From a halophilic archaeon SHRA6 (lineage in GTDB: Archaea; Halobacteriota; Halobacteria; Halobacteriales; Haloferacaceae), in assembly GCA_005239175.1 (NCBI GenBank), contig ML241294.1, positions 507,275 to 571,274 of the forward strand: a stretch of 64,000 nt of DNA, written 5' to 3'. The notes under the pieces were generated by a model. The model was not told the DNA's origin, did no database searches, and worked only from the letters and a program-made list of their open reading frames with translations. Below, one piece after another: positions 53,551 to 62,056 of the stretch (positions are counted from its first letter, which is position 1; every line of letters begins with the position of its first letter). Both the position numbers and the translations under genes were made by a program.

Positions 53551-55344
53551 ATGGCGTCCACGCACCTCTCACTCCCAATCCATCTTCAGTTCGAGGAGCG
53601 AGAGCGCCACGTTCGACTAGACACACTCACGGCCAACGTAGCCAACGCTCTCATCGAAAAATACTGGACGCCCGAACACCTCGCCGGGATTGACGACTAC
53701 TCGTATCAAGCGTGGAAATACTTTGACGCGAGCGAAGCGTTCGCAGACGTTGAATTGTACCTCCCATCGCGGTACAAACGGTGTGTGATGCAAAAAGTCG
53801 GTGAAACACTCCGAAGCCACGCCGACAAACGCAAAGCGTTCCAATCCATTCATTCCGTTCTCTCCAACCGAAAGATTCGGAGCATCGAAACCCGGCGAAT
53901 CAAAGAACAACTTTGGAACGCAGAGGAATACATCAAATCAGGGTACGTTGACCTGCTCATCGGCCAACTCAACTCGTACTACGACCGTCACGGGCGATTC
54001 CCCGAGTCATATTTCGATATGCAAAAGTGTCCCACGTACTCGAAAGGCGTTCTTCCGTACTCCGCAGACGACGGGCCAACGAGTGGACAGAGTGTAAAAT
54101 ACGACTACGACGAAGACACGGAAACACTCACAGTCAAACTCAAAACACCGGACATACTTGAACCCGGGTCTCGTGGTGATTGGACGTGGACGAAACACGA
54201 ACTTGAGGGATACAAAGCGTTCCACGAATTGCTCGACCACGGCAGTCTCTCCGCCCCCTCGTTCCACCCCACACAGACCAAAACTGGGGAAGATTACTAC
54301 GAACTCTCGTTCCCTGTCGAAGTCGAACACGCAGAGAAACCAGACGACGTGGAAACCGTCTTAGCAATTGATGGTGGTCTCCGAAAAGACGCGACTGCAG
54401 TCGTCGTGAACGACGATGGAGAGCAACTCTCTGTCCCGTACTTCATCCAGAATACAGAGCGAGAACGGATGCGGAACCTCGCTCGGGAACGCAATCACCT
54501 CAACGCCAAATTAGCATATCTACGGCGAGAAGGACGTGACCACACGGACTCGTTCAAACACGTGCAGGCAGAGTACGAGCGTGTGAACAACAAGATTCGC
54601 CACAAGCGAGAGCAGTTGGTTCACGACGTATCTAACCAGGTTCTTGCTCTTGGGTTGGTGTACGATGTGGATGCGATTGTTCACGAAGACCTGCGGAGCC
54701 TCAGCCCACCTCGTGGCGAAGGGCAACTATCGTGGGAACTTTCGTCGTGGGCACGACGAGAAATCATTTCGAAAATCGAGTACCGAGCAGACATTACCGG
54801 GTTGCACGTGGAGCGAGTGCATCCGGGTAACACAAGTCGTGAGTGTCCTCGATGTGGCTCGACAGGCCACACGACGAAATCACCGGAGCACTCGTTCGAG
54901 GTGTGGTGGGGCGGGCACTTCAGGTGTGACAACACTCGGTGTGGCTTCCAAGCCGACCGTGACTACGTTGGCGCGGTGAACGTCGCTCGCGTGTTCTTCA
55001 GCAGTTCGGCAACGCTGAACCACGATTTCACGTCCTCGTATATCGGGGACGTTGAAATCGTGCCAGCAAGCCGTTCCGCTGGTGAGCAACGCACTGCGTT
55101 GCGATCCTCGTCAGACCGAGATTCTGACGCTGGCCCGCGTCTCACGTTCGGTAACGCTCCCGTAGCGTATCTCGGACAGTCGGAGCAAGAGGTGACTGCT
55201 GGTGGCGGGTCGTGCTTCATAGCGCCCGCTGTCACCCCGACAGAGACGAAAAACAACAGTAGTAACCCTGATTCTGCATCAAGCCCAGCGATGCTTGGCG
55301 TGACCCGTTTGACACGAGTCACTACCAATTGCTACCGAAAATAG
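53551..55344 (+). CDS. tnpB: TnpB RNA-guided nuclease of IS1341-type element
   Basis: 597 residues. RuvC catalytic residues: Asp in LAIDGGLRKDATAV (near 272), Glu in AIVHEDLRSLSPP (near 374), Asp in RDYVGAVNVAR (near 474) after a zinc ribbon with CPRCG (near 434) and C..N..C. N-terminal ~260 residues are the recognition part. The last ~110 residues (after NVARVFF) are not RuvC-like and coincide with the region expected for the omega-RNA. The full nuclease core looks intact. Family known as guided by omega-RNA; target-adjacent motif unknown. Confidence 0.92.
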   Translation: MASTHLSLPIHLQFEERERHVRLDTLTANVANALIEKYWTPEHLAGIDDYSYQAWKYFDASEAFADVELYLPSRYKRCVMQKVGETLRSHADKRKAFQSIHSVLSNRKIRSIETRRIKEQLWNAEEYIKSGYVDLLIGQLNSYYDRHGRFPESYFDMQKCPTYSKGVLPYSADDGPTSGQSVKYDYDEDTETLTVKLKTPDILEPGSRGDWTWTKHELEGYKAFHELLDHGSLSAPSFHPTQTKTGEDYYELSFPVEVEHAEKPDDVETVLAIDGGLRKDATAVVVNDDGEQLSVPYFIQNTERERMRNLARERNHLNAKLAYLRREGRDHTDSFKHVQAEYERVNNKIRHKREQLVHDVSNQVLALGLVYDVDAIVHEDLRSLSPPRGEGQLSWELSSWARREIISKIEYRADITGLHVERVHPGNTSRECPRCGSTGHTTKSPEHSFEVWWGGHFRCDNTRCGFQADRDYVGAVNVARVFFSSSATLNHDFTSSYIGDVEIVPASRSAGEQRTALRSSSDRDSDAGPRLTFGNAPVAYLGQSEQEVTAGGGSCFIAPAVTPTETKNNSSNPDSASSPAMLGVTRLTRVTTNCYRK

Positions 55345-55345
55345 G
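55150..55345 (+). ncRNA. Candidate omega-RNA (right-end RNA) of the TnpB element
   Basis: The 3' end of tnpB has a strong hairpin: GGTGAC (55191-55196) with GTCACC (55231-55236) and inner GCGGG (55205-55209) with CCCGC (55225-55229). Another hairpin is GTGAC-c-CGT...ACG-a-GTCAC at 55300-55322. This is where TnpB guide RNA scaffolds are usually encoded, with the guide following the element end. Boundaries and the guide are inferred, not seen. Confidence 0.45.
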
Positions 55346-55350
55346 AACGG

Positions 55351-55815
55351 TTACTGCGATGGCAATTGGGATGGGTCCTTCTCGTATGCCGCATCGTAGC
55401 GACGGACGATCACGGCGATCCACCACAGCTTCAGTGCTGAGGCGACGATCGACCCGACTGCGGCCCCGATCGGTCGACACACCCAGGCGGCCACGAGCGC
55501 GTACGCGAACGCGACCGCGCCGCCCGCGTTGTAGACATTAGGATAGTCAAGACCGATCGTCCCGTTTCGCTGCTCACGAACCCACCAGCGTTCTGCGAGC
55601 ACTGCGCGGGTCATCCACGCCTCGTGGGATTCCGGCGGCGAAAAGATCACAGGGTTGACAATCGTCCAGACGAGTGCCGCAGTGAGCAGACGGAAGTCTC
55701 GCCGGTAAACCGCGTAGACGATCAGCGGACCGGTCGGCACACGCGTCCAACCGCTTTTGGGATTCGCGTGTCGGGACCAGAGCGTTTCTTCGAGCGATCG
55801 AGCAGTGAAGTTCAT
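55351..55815 (-). CDS. DUF6653-like membrane protein
   Basis: 154 residues from ATG 55815. N-terminus polar (MNFTARSLEETLWSRHANPK), then three to four helices (LLTAALVWTIVNPVIF; NAGGAVAFAYALVAAWVC; AVGSIVASALKLWWIAVIV). The pattern WSRHANPKSGWTRV and NPVIFSPPE is one I associate with haloarchaeal DUF6653 proteins; the label is from memory. Function unknown. It ends 6 bp from the end of tnpB and is on the opposite strand. Confidence 0.65.
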   Translation of the reverse strand: MNFTARSLEETLWSRHANPKSGWTRVPTGPLIVYAVYRRDFRLLTAALVWTIVNPVIFSPPESHEAWMTRAVLAERWWVREQRNGTIGLDYPNVYNAGGAVAFAYALVAAWVCRPIGAAVGSIVASALKLWWIAVIVRRYDAAYEKDPSQLPSQ

Positions 55816-55938
55816 ATGTAAGGTAGTTTCGCTCAGGTCATAACGATACCGCGGACCCATCCGCAGTAGTCGACCCGATCGCCCGCACGGATCCCCGGAA
55901 CCGGAGGTTTCACACACGATGTCATAGAACATGAGAAT

Positions 55939-56739
55939 ATGGCCTTCGATCGATTCGGACTGGGGACGTATCGCAACGACGACCACGACCAGTGTGCAAA
56001 AAGCGTCGAGACCGCGATCGAAGTCGGCTATCGCCATATCGACACCGCCCAGGGATACGACAACGAGGCGGCCGTTGGCGAGGGAATCGCCCGAACGGAT
56101 GTCGATCGCGAGGAGCTCTTCGTCGCGACGAAACTCGCCACCGAAAACCTCGCGTACGACGACGTGATCGAGACGACAGCACAGAGCGCCGATCGCCTCG
56201 GCCTCGACACGATCGACCTGATGTACGTTCACTGGCCGATCAACACCTACGATCCCGACGAGACGATCCCTGCACTCAACGAACTCGTCGATCGTGGGCT
56301 CGTCAAACACGTCGGGCTCTCGAACTTCCGACCGGATCAGCTCGACGCCGCGATCGATCGTCTCGAGGTCCCGCTCTTTGCGCACCAGGTCGAGATGCAT
56401 CCACTACTCCCACAGGCCGAGTTGCGTGAGTACGCCCGCGAGGACGACCACTGGCTCGTCGCGTACTGTCCGATCGCTCGCAACCGCGTGACCGACGTCC
56501 CAGAGATTGTCGAAATCGCCGATGAACACGACGCCTCCCCCGCCCAGATCAGCCTCGCGTGGCTACTCGAAAAAGAGCAGGTCGCACCGATTCCTAAAGC
56601 GACGGGCGAGGCCCACATTCGCGAAAACCTCGAAAGCCGTCAGCTCGAACTGACCGACGCGGAGGTTGCGCAGATCGACGCGATCGACAGAACCGAGCGG
56701 ATCGTCGACTTCGAGGCCGCCCCATGGAATCATGGGTGA
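55939..56739 (+). CDS. Aldo/keto reductase (second)
   Basis: 266 residues. Family motifs: FGLGTYRNDD, GYRHIDTAQGYDNE with catalytic Asp and Tyr, KLATEN Lys, YVHWPINTY His, VGLSNF, HQVEMHPLLPQ and IPKATGEAHI. It is closer to the 2,5-diketo-D-gluconate reductase type than the AKR at 52393, so they are not recent copies. Substrate unknown. It is on the opposite side of the transposon to the first AKR. Confidence 0.9.
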   Translation: MAFDRFGLGTYRNDDHDQCAKSVETAIEVGYRHIDTAQGYDNEAAVGEGIARTDVDREELFVATKLATENLAYDDVIETTAQSADRLGLDTIDLMYVHWPINTYDPDETIPALNELVDRGLVKHVGLSNFRPDQLDAAIDRLEVPLFAHQVEMHPLLPQAELREYAREDDHWLVAYCPIARNRVTDVPEIVEIADEHDASPAQISLAWLLEKEQVAPIPKATGEAHIRENLESRQLELTDAEVAQIDAIDRTERIVDFEAAPWNHG

Positions 56740-56829
56740 GACAGGTGTTGACTCCTCGATTCGAAGCCATCCAGTATCCGGCGTCATAGTTAATAGTTAC
56801 CACGAACCACATAGAAGCGACCCTCTCAC

Positions 56830-57774
56830 ATGAACCGAACCCTCCGATCGGCCGCTGCCGCGGCAAAACGCCCGTTGCTGTTCCTCGGCTGGGCAGTCGT
56901 CCTGAGCGTGCTGTTCCCGAAGATCGCCCCGAGCTGGGTGTTTCACATGCTTCCCGGAGTGGTCAGCGTTAACCACGCGATCGGCGAGTCGATCCGTCGA
57001 GAAGGCGTTGCAGCCGTGCTCGCGTTTCTGGGGTATCTTCGGGAGGTTCGCACAGCGATCGAGAATGAAAGACAAACGCTGGCTGTCGAGCGGGATGCCT
57101 TCGAGGCGTTTGCAGATCGCGTCACATCAATTCCGGTGGCTGGAGAGCCGATACCGGCCGGCTCAGCGCTTCCATCCGGAGAGAACGCCGGCAAGAAGCA
57201 ACTCAAGCAGGTCCGCGATCGATACAGAGAGACTGTTATGTCGGTTTCTCACTACGACGAGGAGTACGGCGAAAACCTCTTTGAACACATGAGCGAAGAG
57301 CTGTCGCCCGAAGCGGCGATCGCTGTCGTTGACGGCGCAGGACTCTCTGCACAGCTCAAAGAGCTCCTCATCGTGCAGGCACGGCTCGCCGCACATAGCC
57401 GCGAAGAGCTACTGGACACGATCGACACCGAGCGTCAGTCGGTTCGATCGGCCGTCTCGTCACTTCAATCGTCCGATTCGGTTCTCGAAGAAACCGAGGA
57501 CGAATCACTCAGAGAGCGATCGTTTTCGGAACTCATGGCGGCCGAACAGGAGCTCTCACAGACGATGAACGCTGTCGACGAAACGATTCAGGATCGACAG
57601 ACCGACATCCAGCAGGTCGAACGGCGCTCGCCTGCGGTCGACCGATCGACGTTCCACCGCTATCTCTACCGTGGGCTCGAGCCCACGTTTCCGGTGTTGG
57701 ACGCGCTGTTGGATCGCTACGAGACGATCCGCGATCGTCGACGAGCAGTCATTCGTGCGATCACGCGTCGGTAA
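56830..57774 (+). CDS. Membrane-anchored coiled-coil protein (haloarchaeal DUF7260-like)
   Basis: 314 residues. An N-terminal hydrophobic helix (ACA-rich, LLFLGWAVVLSVLFPKI) is followed by a long Glu/Gln/Arg-rich region from ~80 to ~270 (RTAIENERQTLAVERDAFEAF; LIVQARLAAHSREELLDTID), likely coiled coil. No enzymatic motif is seen. I recall similar haloarchaeal proteins named DUF7260 but state this from memory. Downstream is a convergent superoxide dismutase gene. Confidence 0.7.
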   Translation: MNRTLRSAAAAAKRPLLFLGWAVVLSVLFPKIAPSWVFHMLPGVVSVNHAIGESIRREGVAAVLAFLGYLREVRTAIENERQTLAVERDAFEAFADRVTSIPVAGEPIPAGSALPSGENAGKKQLKQVRDRYRETVMSVSHYDEEYGENLFEHMSEELSPEAAIAVVDGAGLSAQLKELLIVQARLAAHSREELLDTIDTERQSVRSAVSSLQSSDSVLEETEDESLRERSFSELMAAEQELSQTMNAVDETIQDRQTDIQQVERRSPAVDRSTFHRYLYRGLEPTFPVLDALLDRYETIRDRRRAVIRAITRR

Positions 57775-57848
57775 CGGCTCTCCCAATCAGCGCCAGCGCA
57801 GCCGCTCGTCAATCGGCGTCAAAAAAATATGGACCTGGAGCCTCGTGG

Positions 57849-58448
57849 CTACTCGAAGAGTTCGACGGCCTGCTCGTAGCGCGCGGACGGTTCTTCCCAG
57901 TCGACGACGTTGAAGAACGCCTCGATGAAGTCGCCGCGGGCCGGGCCGTAGTCGTGGTAGTACGAGTGCTCCCAGACGTCGAGCGCGAGGATCGGGTGAC
58001 CGCCCCAGATCGCACCCTGGTCGTGCTTGTCGACGACCACGTTGCGGAGCTGGTTCGAGAACGTGTCGTAGACGAGCAGGGCCCAGCCGGATGCGTTTCC
58101 GCCTGCAGCCTCAAACTCGCCCTTCCACGCCTCGTAGGAGCCGAAGTCTTCCTCGATCCGATCGGCGAGCGCACCGGTCGGCTCGTCACCGCCCTCCGGG
58201 GACATGTTCTGCCAGAAGAGATCGTGCAGGATGTGTCCCGAGGAGTTGTGCGTGACGTTGCGAATCGCGCCGGCAGAAGAGCCGAAATCGCCGTTTTCGC
58301 GATTCTCTGCGAGGGTCTCGTCGGCGGCGTTCCACCCGTTCACGTAGCTCTGGTGATGGGTGTCGTGGTGCCACGTGAGGACCTGTTCGGAGATGTGCGG
58401 CTCGAGTGCGTCGTAGTCGTACGGTAGTGGATCAAGTTCGTAGCTCAT
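57849..58448 (-). CDS. sod: Superoxide dismutase (Mn/Fe)
   Basis: 199 residues. The metal ligands are His27 (LTWHHDTHH), His74 (HILHDLFW), Asp156 and His160 (LDVWEHSYY). It dismutates superoxide in the cytoplasm. Gene is monocistronic. A Shine-Dalgarno-like GGAGG lies at 58455-58459 on the minus strand, six bases before the ATG, unlike most leaderless genes around it. Confidence 0.95.
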   Translation of the reverse strand: MSYELDPLPYDYDALEPHISEQVLTWHHDTHHQSYVNGWNAADETLAENRENGDFGSSAGAIRNVTHNSSGHILHDLFWQNMSPEGGDEPTGALADRIEEDFGSYEAWKGEFEAAGGNASGWALLVYDTFSNQLRNVVVDKHDQGAIWGGHPILALDVWEHSYYHDYGPARGDFIEAFFNVVDWEEPSARYEQAVELFE

Positions 58449-58452
58449 GGGT

Positions 58453-58459
58453 TATTCCT
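58453..58459 (-). promoter_or_regulatory. Shine-Dalgarno before sod
   Basis: On the minus strand the sequence GGAGGAATAACCCATG places a GGAGG about nine bases before the start. This implies sod mRNA has a 5' leader and is an exception to the leaderless starts seen at moeA and the AbrB-PhoU gene. Confidence 0.6.
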
Positions 58460-58636
58460 CCATTCTATTACATGGTTGGGAACCTGTTAAAGGTTGAGGA
58501 GCCATATGGTAGCACGCCCCACAAAATAGACGGAGATCGGGTCAAGACCGGTCGTATCCCGAGAATATCGAGACGGGGGAGGAATGCCTAGTTCGATCTT
58601 GCGTAACCGATTTTGGCAACATATATCAAAATAACG

Positions 58637-59254
58637 TTAGTTTCCGTGGTACGGCTCGGTTCGGCGCTCGTACTCCATGGTCGTCGCGACTGAGTCAGCG
58701 ATCGAGGCGCCGAACTCTCGTTCGACGATGTGCAACGCCAGGTCGATACCAGAAGTGACGCCACCGGCAGTGAGGATGTCTCCGTCGTCGACCACGCGCT
58801 GGTAGATGACTTCAGCGTCCGTCGCTTCGAGTTCCTCGATCGCACTGCCGTGGGTCACGGCTCGTCGTCCGTCGGTTACGCCCGCGGTTGCGAGCAACAT
58901 TCCGCCGGTGCAGACCGCGGCGATCGTCACGCCGGCGTCGTGGTATGCAGCCACTGCATCGGGGATGTCACCCTTCTGTGCCTCCGCCCACGCGCTCGCG
59001 TCGGGACGCTTTGCGGCCCAACCGCCGCCGGGGACGACGAGCAGGTCGGGCCGATCGGATGCATCCGGCGCTGGAAGCACACCGTCGACGCCAACCCGTA
59101 GCCCGTGACTTGCGGTTACCATCTCGCGATCGTCCAGCGTATACAGCGTCACCGTCGCGTCTGCGCCCGCGCCGATCGCGTTTTCGAACACCTCGAAGGG
59201 GCCGATCGCGTCGATCTCGTCGAAGCCCTCGTAGAGCACGATTCCGATATCCAT
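58637..59254 (-). CDS. DJ-1/PfpI family protein
   Basis: 205 residues from ATG 59254. Flavodoxin-like fold: IGIVLYEGFDEIDAIGPFEVF, VVPGGGWAAKRPD, nucleophile elbow AVCTGGMLLA with Cys, and DGDILTAGGVTSG. Family members are amidotransferase-like, chaperone or glyoxalase types; the AVCTGG and missing catalytic His near it do not settle which. Function unknown. It follows phr on the same strand, past a repeat. Confidence 0.88.
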   Translation of the reverse strand: MDIGIVLYEGFDEIDAIGPFEVFENAIGAGADATVTLYTLDDREMVTASHGLRVGVDGVLPAPDASDRPDLLVVPGGGWAAKRPDASAWAEAQKGDIPDAVAAYHDAGVTIAAVCTGGMLLATAGVTDGRRAVTHGSAIEELEATDAEVIYQRVVDDGDILTAGGVTSGIDLALHIVEREFGASIADSVATTMEYERRTEPYHGN

Positions 59255-59290
59255 ACGATCGGTAACGCAGGCTTCGAGCAAAAGTTGGTC

Positions 59291-59460
59291 GTCTCCGGGC
59301 GTACGTCGAGCCCAGCTGTCGCCGTCGAACACAGTCGTCTCCGGTCAGACAGCGGTCAGCCATCCCCGTCGAACACAGGCGTCTCCGGTCAGACAGCGGT
59401 CAGCCATCGCCGTCGAATACAGCCGTCTCCGGTCAGACAGCGGTCAGTCGTCGCCGCGGG
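59291..59460. repeat. ~44-bp tandem repeat between phr and the DJ-1 gene
   Basis: Units beginning CGTCTCCGG start at about 59291, 59336, 59380 and 59424, i.e. near 44 bp apart; copies two to four share CGGTCAGACAGCGGTCAG. The fourth copy runs into the last codons of phr (stop at 59444). A minisatellite that has spread into the gene end. Confidence 0.85.
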
Positions 59461-60865
59461 CTGCCTCAAACATCGCGATCGCGGCCTCCCGCCGCTCGCT
59501 GTGGTCGACGATCGGCTCGGGATACTCGGGGGCGGCGTTGTACCGCTGGGTCGGCGATGCGTCGTGCCATGAGTGGATAATCTCCGGATCCGCATCGGCG
59601 AGTTCGGGGACGTACCGTTTGATGTACGCGGCGTCGGGATCGTACCGTTCGCCCTGGGTCATTGGGTTGAAAATCCGAAAGTACGGCTGGGCGTCCGTGC
59701 CAGTTGAGGCCGCCCACTGCCAGCCGCCGTTGTCGTTGGCGGTGTCGTGGTCGACGAGTTTCTCGCGGAACCACGCGTATCCCGCTCGCCAGTCGATGAG
59801 GAGGTCTTTCGTGAGAAACGAGGCGACGATCATCCGGACGCGATTGTGCATGTACGCCTCCTCGCGGAGCTGTCGCATTCCGGCGTCGACGATCGGATAG
59901 CCGGTCTCGCCGTCTTTCCACGCCTGCAGCGCCTCAGGGTCCTCGCGCCACTCGATCGGCTGCTCGTAGGATTTGTAGTTTTGGGTGACGACCTCGGGAT
60001 TGTCCCAGAGGACGTGGGTGTAAAACTCCCGCCACGCGAGTTGGGACTGAAACTCCTCGACCGACTCGGCCTCATCGCCGGTCGCCTTTTCGGCGGCGCG
60101 TTCAGTCGCGGCGTACAGCTCGCGGATGCCGATCGTCCCAAATTTGAGGTCTGCTGACAGCCGAGAGGTCGCGCCTCGATCGGGGTAGTCACGATCTTCT
60201 GCGTAGCGAAAAATTCCGTCCCCACAGAACGTTGCGGCGCGTTCGCGGGCGGCGTCGGTTCCGGCGGGCTGAATCGTTGCCTCGGGCTCCGAAAAGCCAA
60301 GCGCCGATAGTGTCGGAACCGGTTCTGTCTTGACAGCGGCCAGCGGCTCGGCTTCCGTGGAGGCGAGCGCATCCGGCGCAGGCTCAGGGTATGGGTCGGC
60401 CTTTTCGCGATCGTGCCACTTGCGGCCGAAATACGTAAACACCGAGTAGATGTCTCCAGCGTTGGTCGTAATCGACCCCGGCTCGTGGTGGATCGCGTCG
60501 TGGTAGGTTTCGACAGACAAGCCAGCCGTTTTACAGGCACTCCTGACGCGCTCGTCGCGATCGCGGCCCAGACCGCTGTAATCTTCGTTCCAGACGACAG
60601 TATCGGCGTCAAGTTCCGAGGCGAGTGTCGGGAGTACGGTCGCCGGATCGCCGTGGCGGATGAGCAGATCGCTTCCGGCCGCACGATAGCGTCCCCGAAG
60701 CGACGCGAGGGCGTCGAGCATGAAGGCGACGCGCGGTGAACTGCCGTGCTCGAGCACACCTGTGTCAAACACGAATACCGGTGCGACCTCGCCCGATCGG
60801 GTCGCCGCAGCCAACCCGCGATTGTCGGCCGTCCGAAGGTCCCGCCGGTGCCAAAACAGCTGCAT
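59444..60865 (-). CDS. phr: Deoxyribodipyrimidine photolyase
   Basis: 473 residues from ATG 60865 (MQLFWHRRDLRTADNRGL). N-terminal antenna domain, then FAD domain with QLAWREFYTHVLW, DAGMRQLREEAYMHNRVRM and NDNGGWQWAASTGTDAQPYFRIFNP. Repairs CPD dimers using blue light. Consistent with the carotenoid genes. The C-terminus is encoded within a tandem repeat unit. Confidence 0.95.
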   Translation of the reverse strand: MQLFWHRRDLRTADNRGLAAATRSGEVAPVFVFDTGVLEHGSSPRVAFMLDALASLRGRYRAAGSDLLIRHGDPATVLPTLASELDADTVVWNEDYSGLGRDRDERVRSACKTAGLSVETYHDAIHHEPGSITTNAGDIYSVFTYFGRKWHDREKADPYPEPAPDALASTEAEPLAAVKTEPVPTLSALGFSEPEATIQPAGTDAARERAATFCGDGIFRYAEDRDYPDRGATSRLSADLKFGTIGIRELYAATERAAEKATGDEAESVEEFQSQLAWREFYTHVLWDNPEVVTQNYKSYEQPIEWREDPEALQAWKDGETGYPIVDAGMRQLREEAYMHNRVRMIVASFLTKDLLIDWRAGYAWFREKLVDHDTANDNGGWQWAASTGTDAQPYFRIFNPMTQGERYDPDAAYIKRYVPELADADPEIIHSWHDASPTQRYNAAPEYPEPIVDHSERREAAIAMFEAARGDD

Positions 60866-60931
60866 AGAGTCCGTTAGGACTGCGCACATAAGATGGTTCG
60901 AGTTGCCGATCGATCGACGTGCTTCGGGCGA

Positions 60932-61489
60932 TCAGATCCGGCGGCGGCGGTTCAAAAGGCTCTGGTACCCTGCCGCAGACAAAAGCACCGTGGCCATCCC
61001 AAAGAGGTACGATTCAGAGTCAATGAGCGAAAACGGGTATACGCCGGTGGAGACGGCGATCGACAGCGCCATAAATACGCCCCCGAGTCCGAGATAGAAC
61101 TCTCCCCACGTGAGCTCGTTTTTGTCGACCATCTCGAGGTAGATATCGACTTCGCTGATTTTGTCAGTGAGCGACACCGTTCCACGATCCTTATTATAGT
61201 CGATGAGCCCCGCCTTGGCCAGTTTCGGGAGATGTGACTGGTACAGGGACGTATATACACGCTTTCGCTGTTTGTATGTGACCTCGACAGTCTCGATCCC
61301 ATTTTCCCAAGCGGCAACATGTTCGGCAATGTCGCGGACGGTACTCTGTCCGTCGATCTGTTTGAGATAGCTGATCGTGAGGCGACGACGTTCGTTGCCC
61401 AGCATCTGAAAAATGATATCCCGAGAAACCTCTCCAGTCGAGGCCTCTACAGGCGGCTGTACGGCTTTTTGGACAACGGCTTTCGTCAT
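60932..61489 (-). CDS. Winged-helix membrane protein (DUF7344-like)
   Basis: 185 residues. Residues ~25-110 form a winged HTH with RDIIFQMLGNERRRLTISYL, VRDIAEHVAAWENG and QSHLPKLAKAGLIDY. Two C-terminal hydrophobic helices (FYLGLGGVFMALSIAVSTGV; YLFGMATVLLSAAGYQSLL) anchor it, so it is a membrane-tethered regulator. The label DUF7344 is from memory. Common in haloarchaea; target unknown. Confidence 0.75.
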   Translation of the reverse strand: MTKAVVQKAVQPPVEASTGEVSRDIIFQMLGNERRRLTISYLKQIDGQSTVRDIAEHVAAWENGIETVEVTYKQRKRVYTSLYQSHLPKLAKAGLIDYNKDRGTVSLTDKISEVDIYLEMVDKNELTWGEFYLGLGGVFMALSIAVSTGVYPFSLIDSESYLFGMATVLLSAAGYQSLLNRRRRI

Positions 61490-61616
61490 TTATCGGTTCA
61501 CCTGAGTATCATCTAATAATTACTCTCTCAGGTATTAGGCATTGCTACGCGATTACACGTCGATTCTATGAATATCGATGTTTGAATCATACGTCTGTTG
61601 ATACGAATAAAGGATT
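61490..61616. other. Intergenic, AT-richer, before tRNA-derived repeats
   Basis: Contains the likely promoter of the minus-strand wHTH gene; no gene is visible. Confidence 0.45.
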
Positions 61617-61897
61617 CGAGGGATGGGATTCGAACCACGATCGCTCGCTACGCTCGCTCCCTGATTCAAATCTATCCTGTTCGACACACAGTGCTCGCTG
61701 GCGCTCGCACACAAGACGAGAGGGATAGAATTCGAACCACGATCGCTAATTCGAGCCATGATCGCTAATTCAAATCTATCCTGACTGACGCGCGATGCGA
61801 GGGATGGGATTCGAACCACGGTCGCTCGCTACGCTCGCTCCCTGATTCGAACCCATCCTGATCGATTCGCGGTGCTCGCTAGCGCTCGCACACGCGA
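61617..61897 (-). repeat. Tandem tRNA-Leu 3'-end-derived repeats downstream of tRNA-Leu
   Basis: Copies of the tRNA-Leu T-arm/acceptor end (plus strand: CGAGGGATGGGATTCGAACC) start at 61617, 61717 (diverged) and 61798; the true tRNA end starts at 61900. Steps are 100, 81 and 102 bp. Two of the units carry a GTCGCTCGCTACGCTCGCTC stretch and a second GATTCGAACC/GATTCAAATC, giving two T-arm-like motifs each. The same layout exists beside tRNA-Val. No protein is encoded. Confidence 0.85.
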
Positions 61898-61982
61898 TGC
61901 GAGGGATGGGATTCGAACCCATGGACCCCTACGGGAGCGGGTCTTAAGCCCGCCGCTTTTGGCCTAGCTCAGCCACCCTCGC
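61898..61982 (-). tRNA. tRNA-Leu (TAA anticodon)
   Basis: Minus strand, acceptor GCGAGGG (61976-61982) pairs with CCCTCGC (61899-61905), discriminator A at 61898; anticodon loop CTTAAGA gives TAA; the long variable arm (CTCCCGTAGGGGT) and T arm GGGTTCGAATCCC confirm class II tRNA-Leu. Length 85 nt, no intron or CCA. Confidence 0.95.
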
Positions 61983-62056
61983 GCATATGTGTCAACCCGA
62001 TCGGCCCACAAACCAATTTCGCTTTCCGGCGTCGCCGTCGGAGTCGTGTCAGCCCG

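Larger units (their letters stand above)
53330..55345 (+). mobile_element. IS1341-type (IS200/IS605 family) element: DUF2080-like ORF + TnpB, no TnpA
   Basis: The element spans a DUF2080-like ORF (53392) and tnpB (53551-55344). Base composition is more A+T-rich than the flanks (e.g. the stretch 53350-53391). Left side has a perfect inverted repeat, right side has hairpins near 55191 and 55300. No target-site duplication is expected for this family. No TnpA (Y1/His-uride transposase) was found, so it would need help from elsewhere to move. Exact ends are not known; the boundary given is approximate. Confidence 0.75.

Noticed and set aside
61553-61819. 88-codon minus-strand ORF across the tRNA-derived array
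   Set aside because: It arises from repeats of the tRNA end; no independent evidence of coding.
61617-61897. CRISPR array
   Set aside because: Units are 80-102 bp and tRNA-derived, spacers are not unique; no cas genes.
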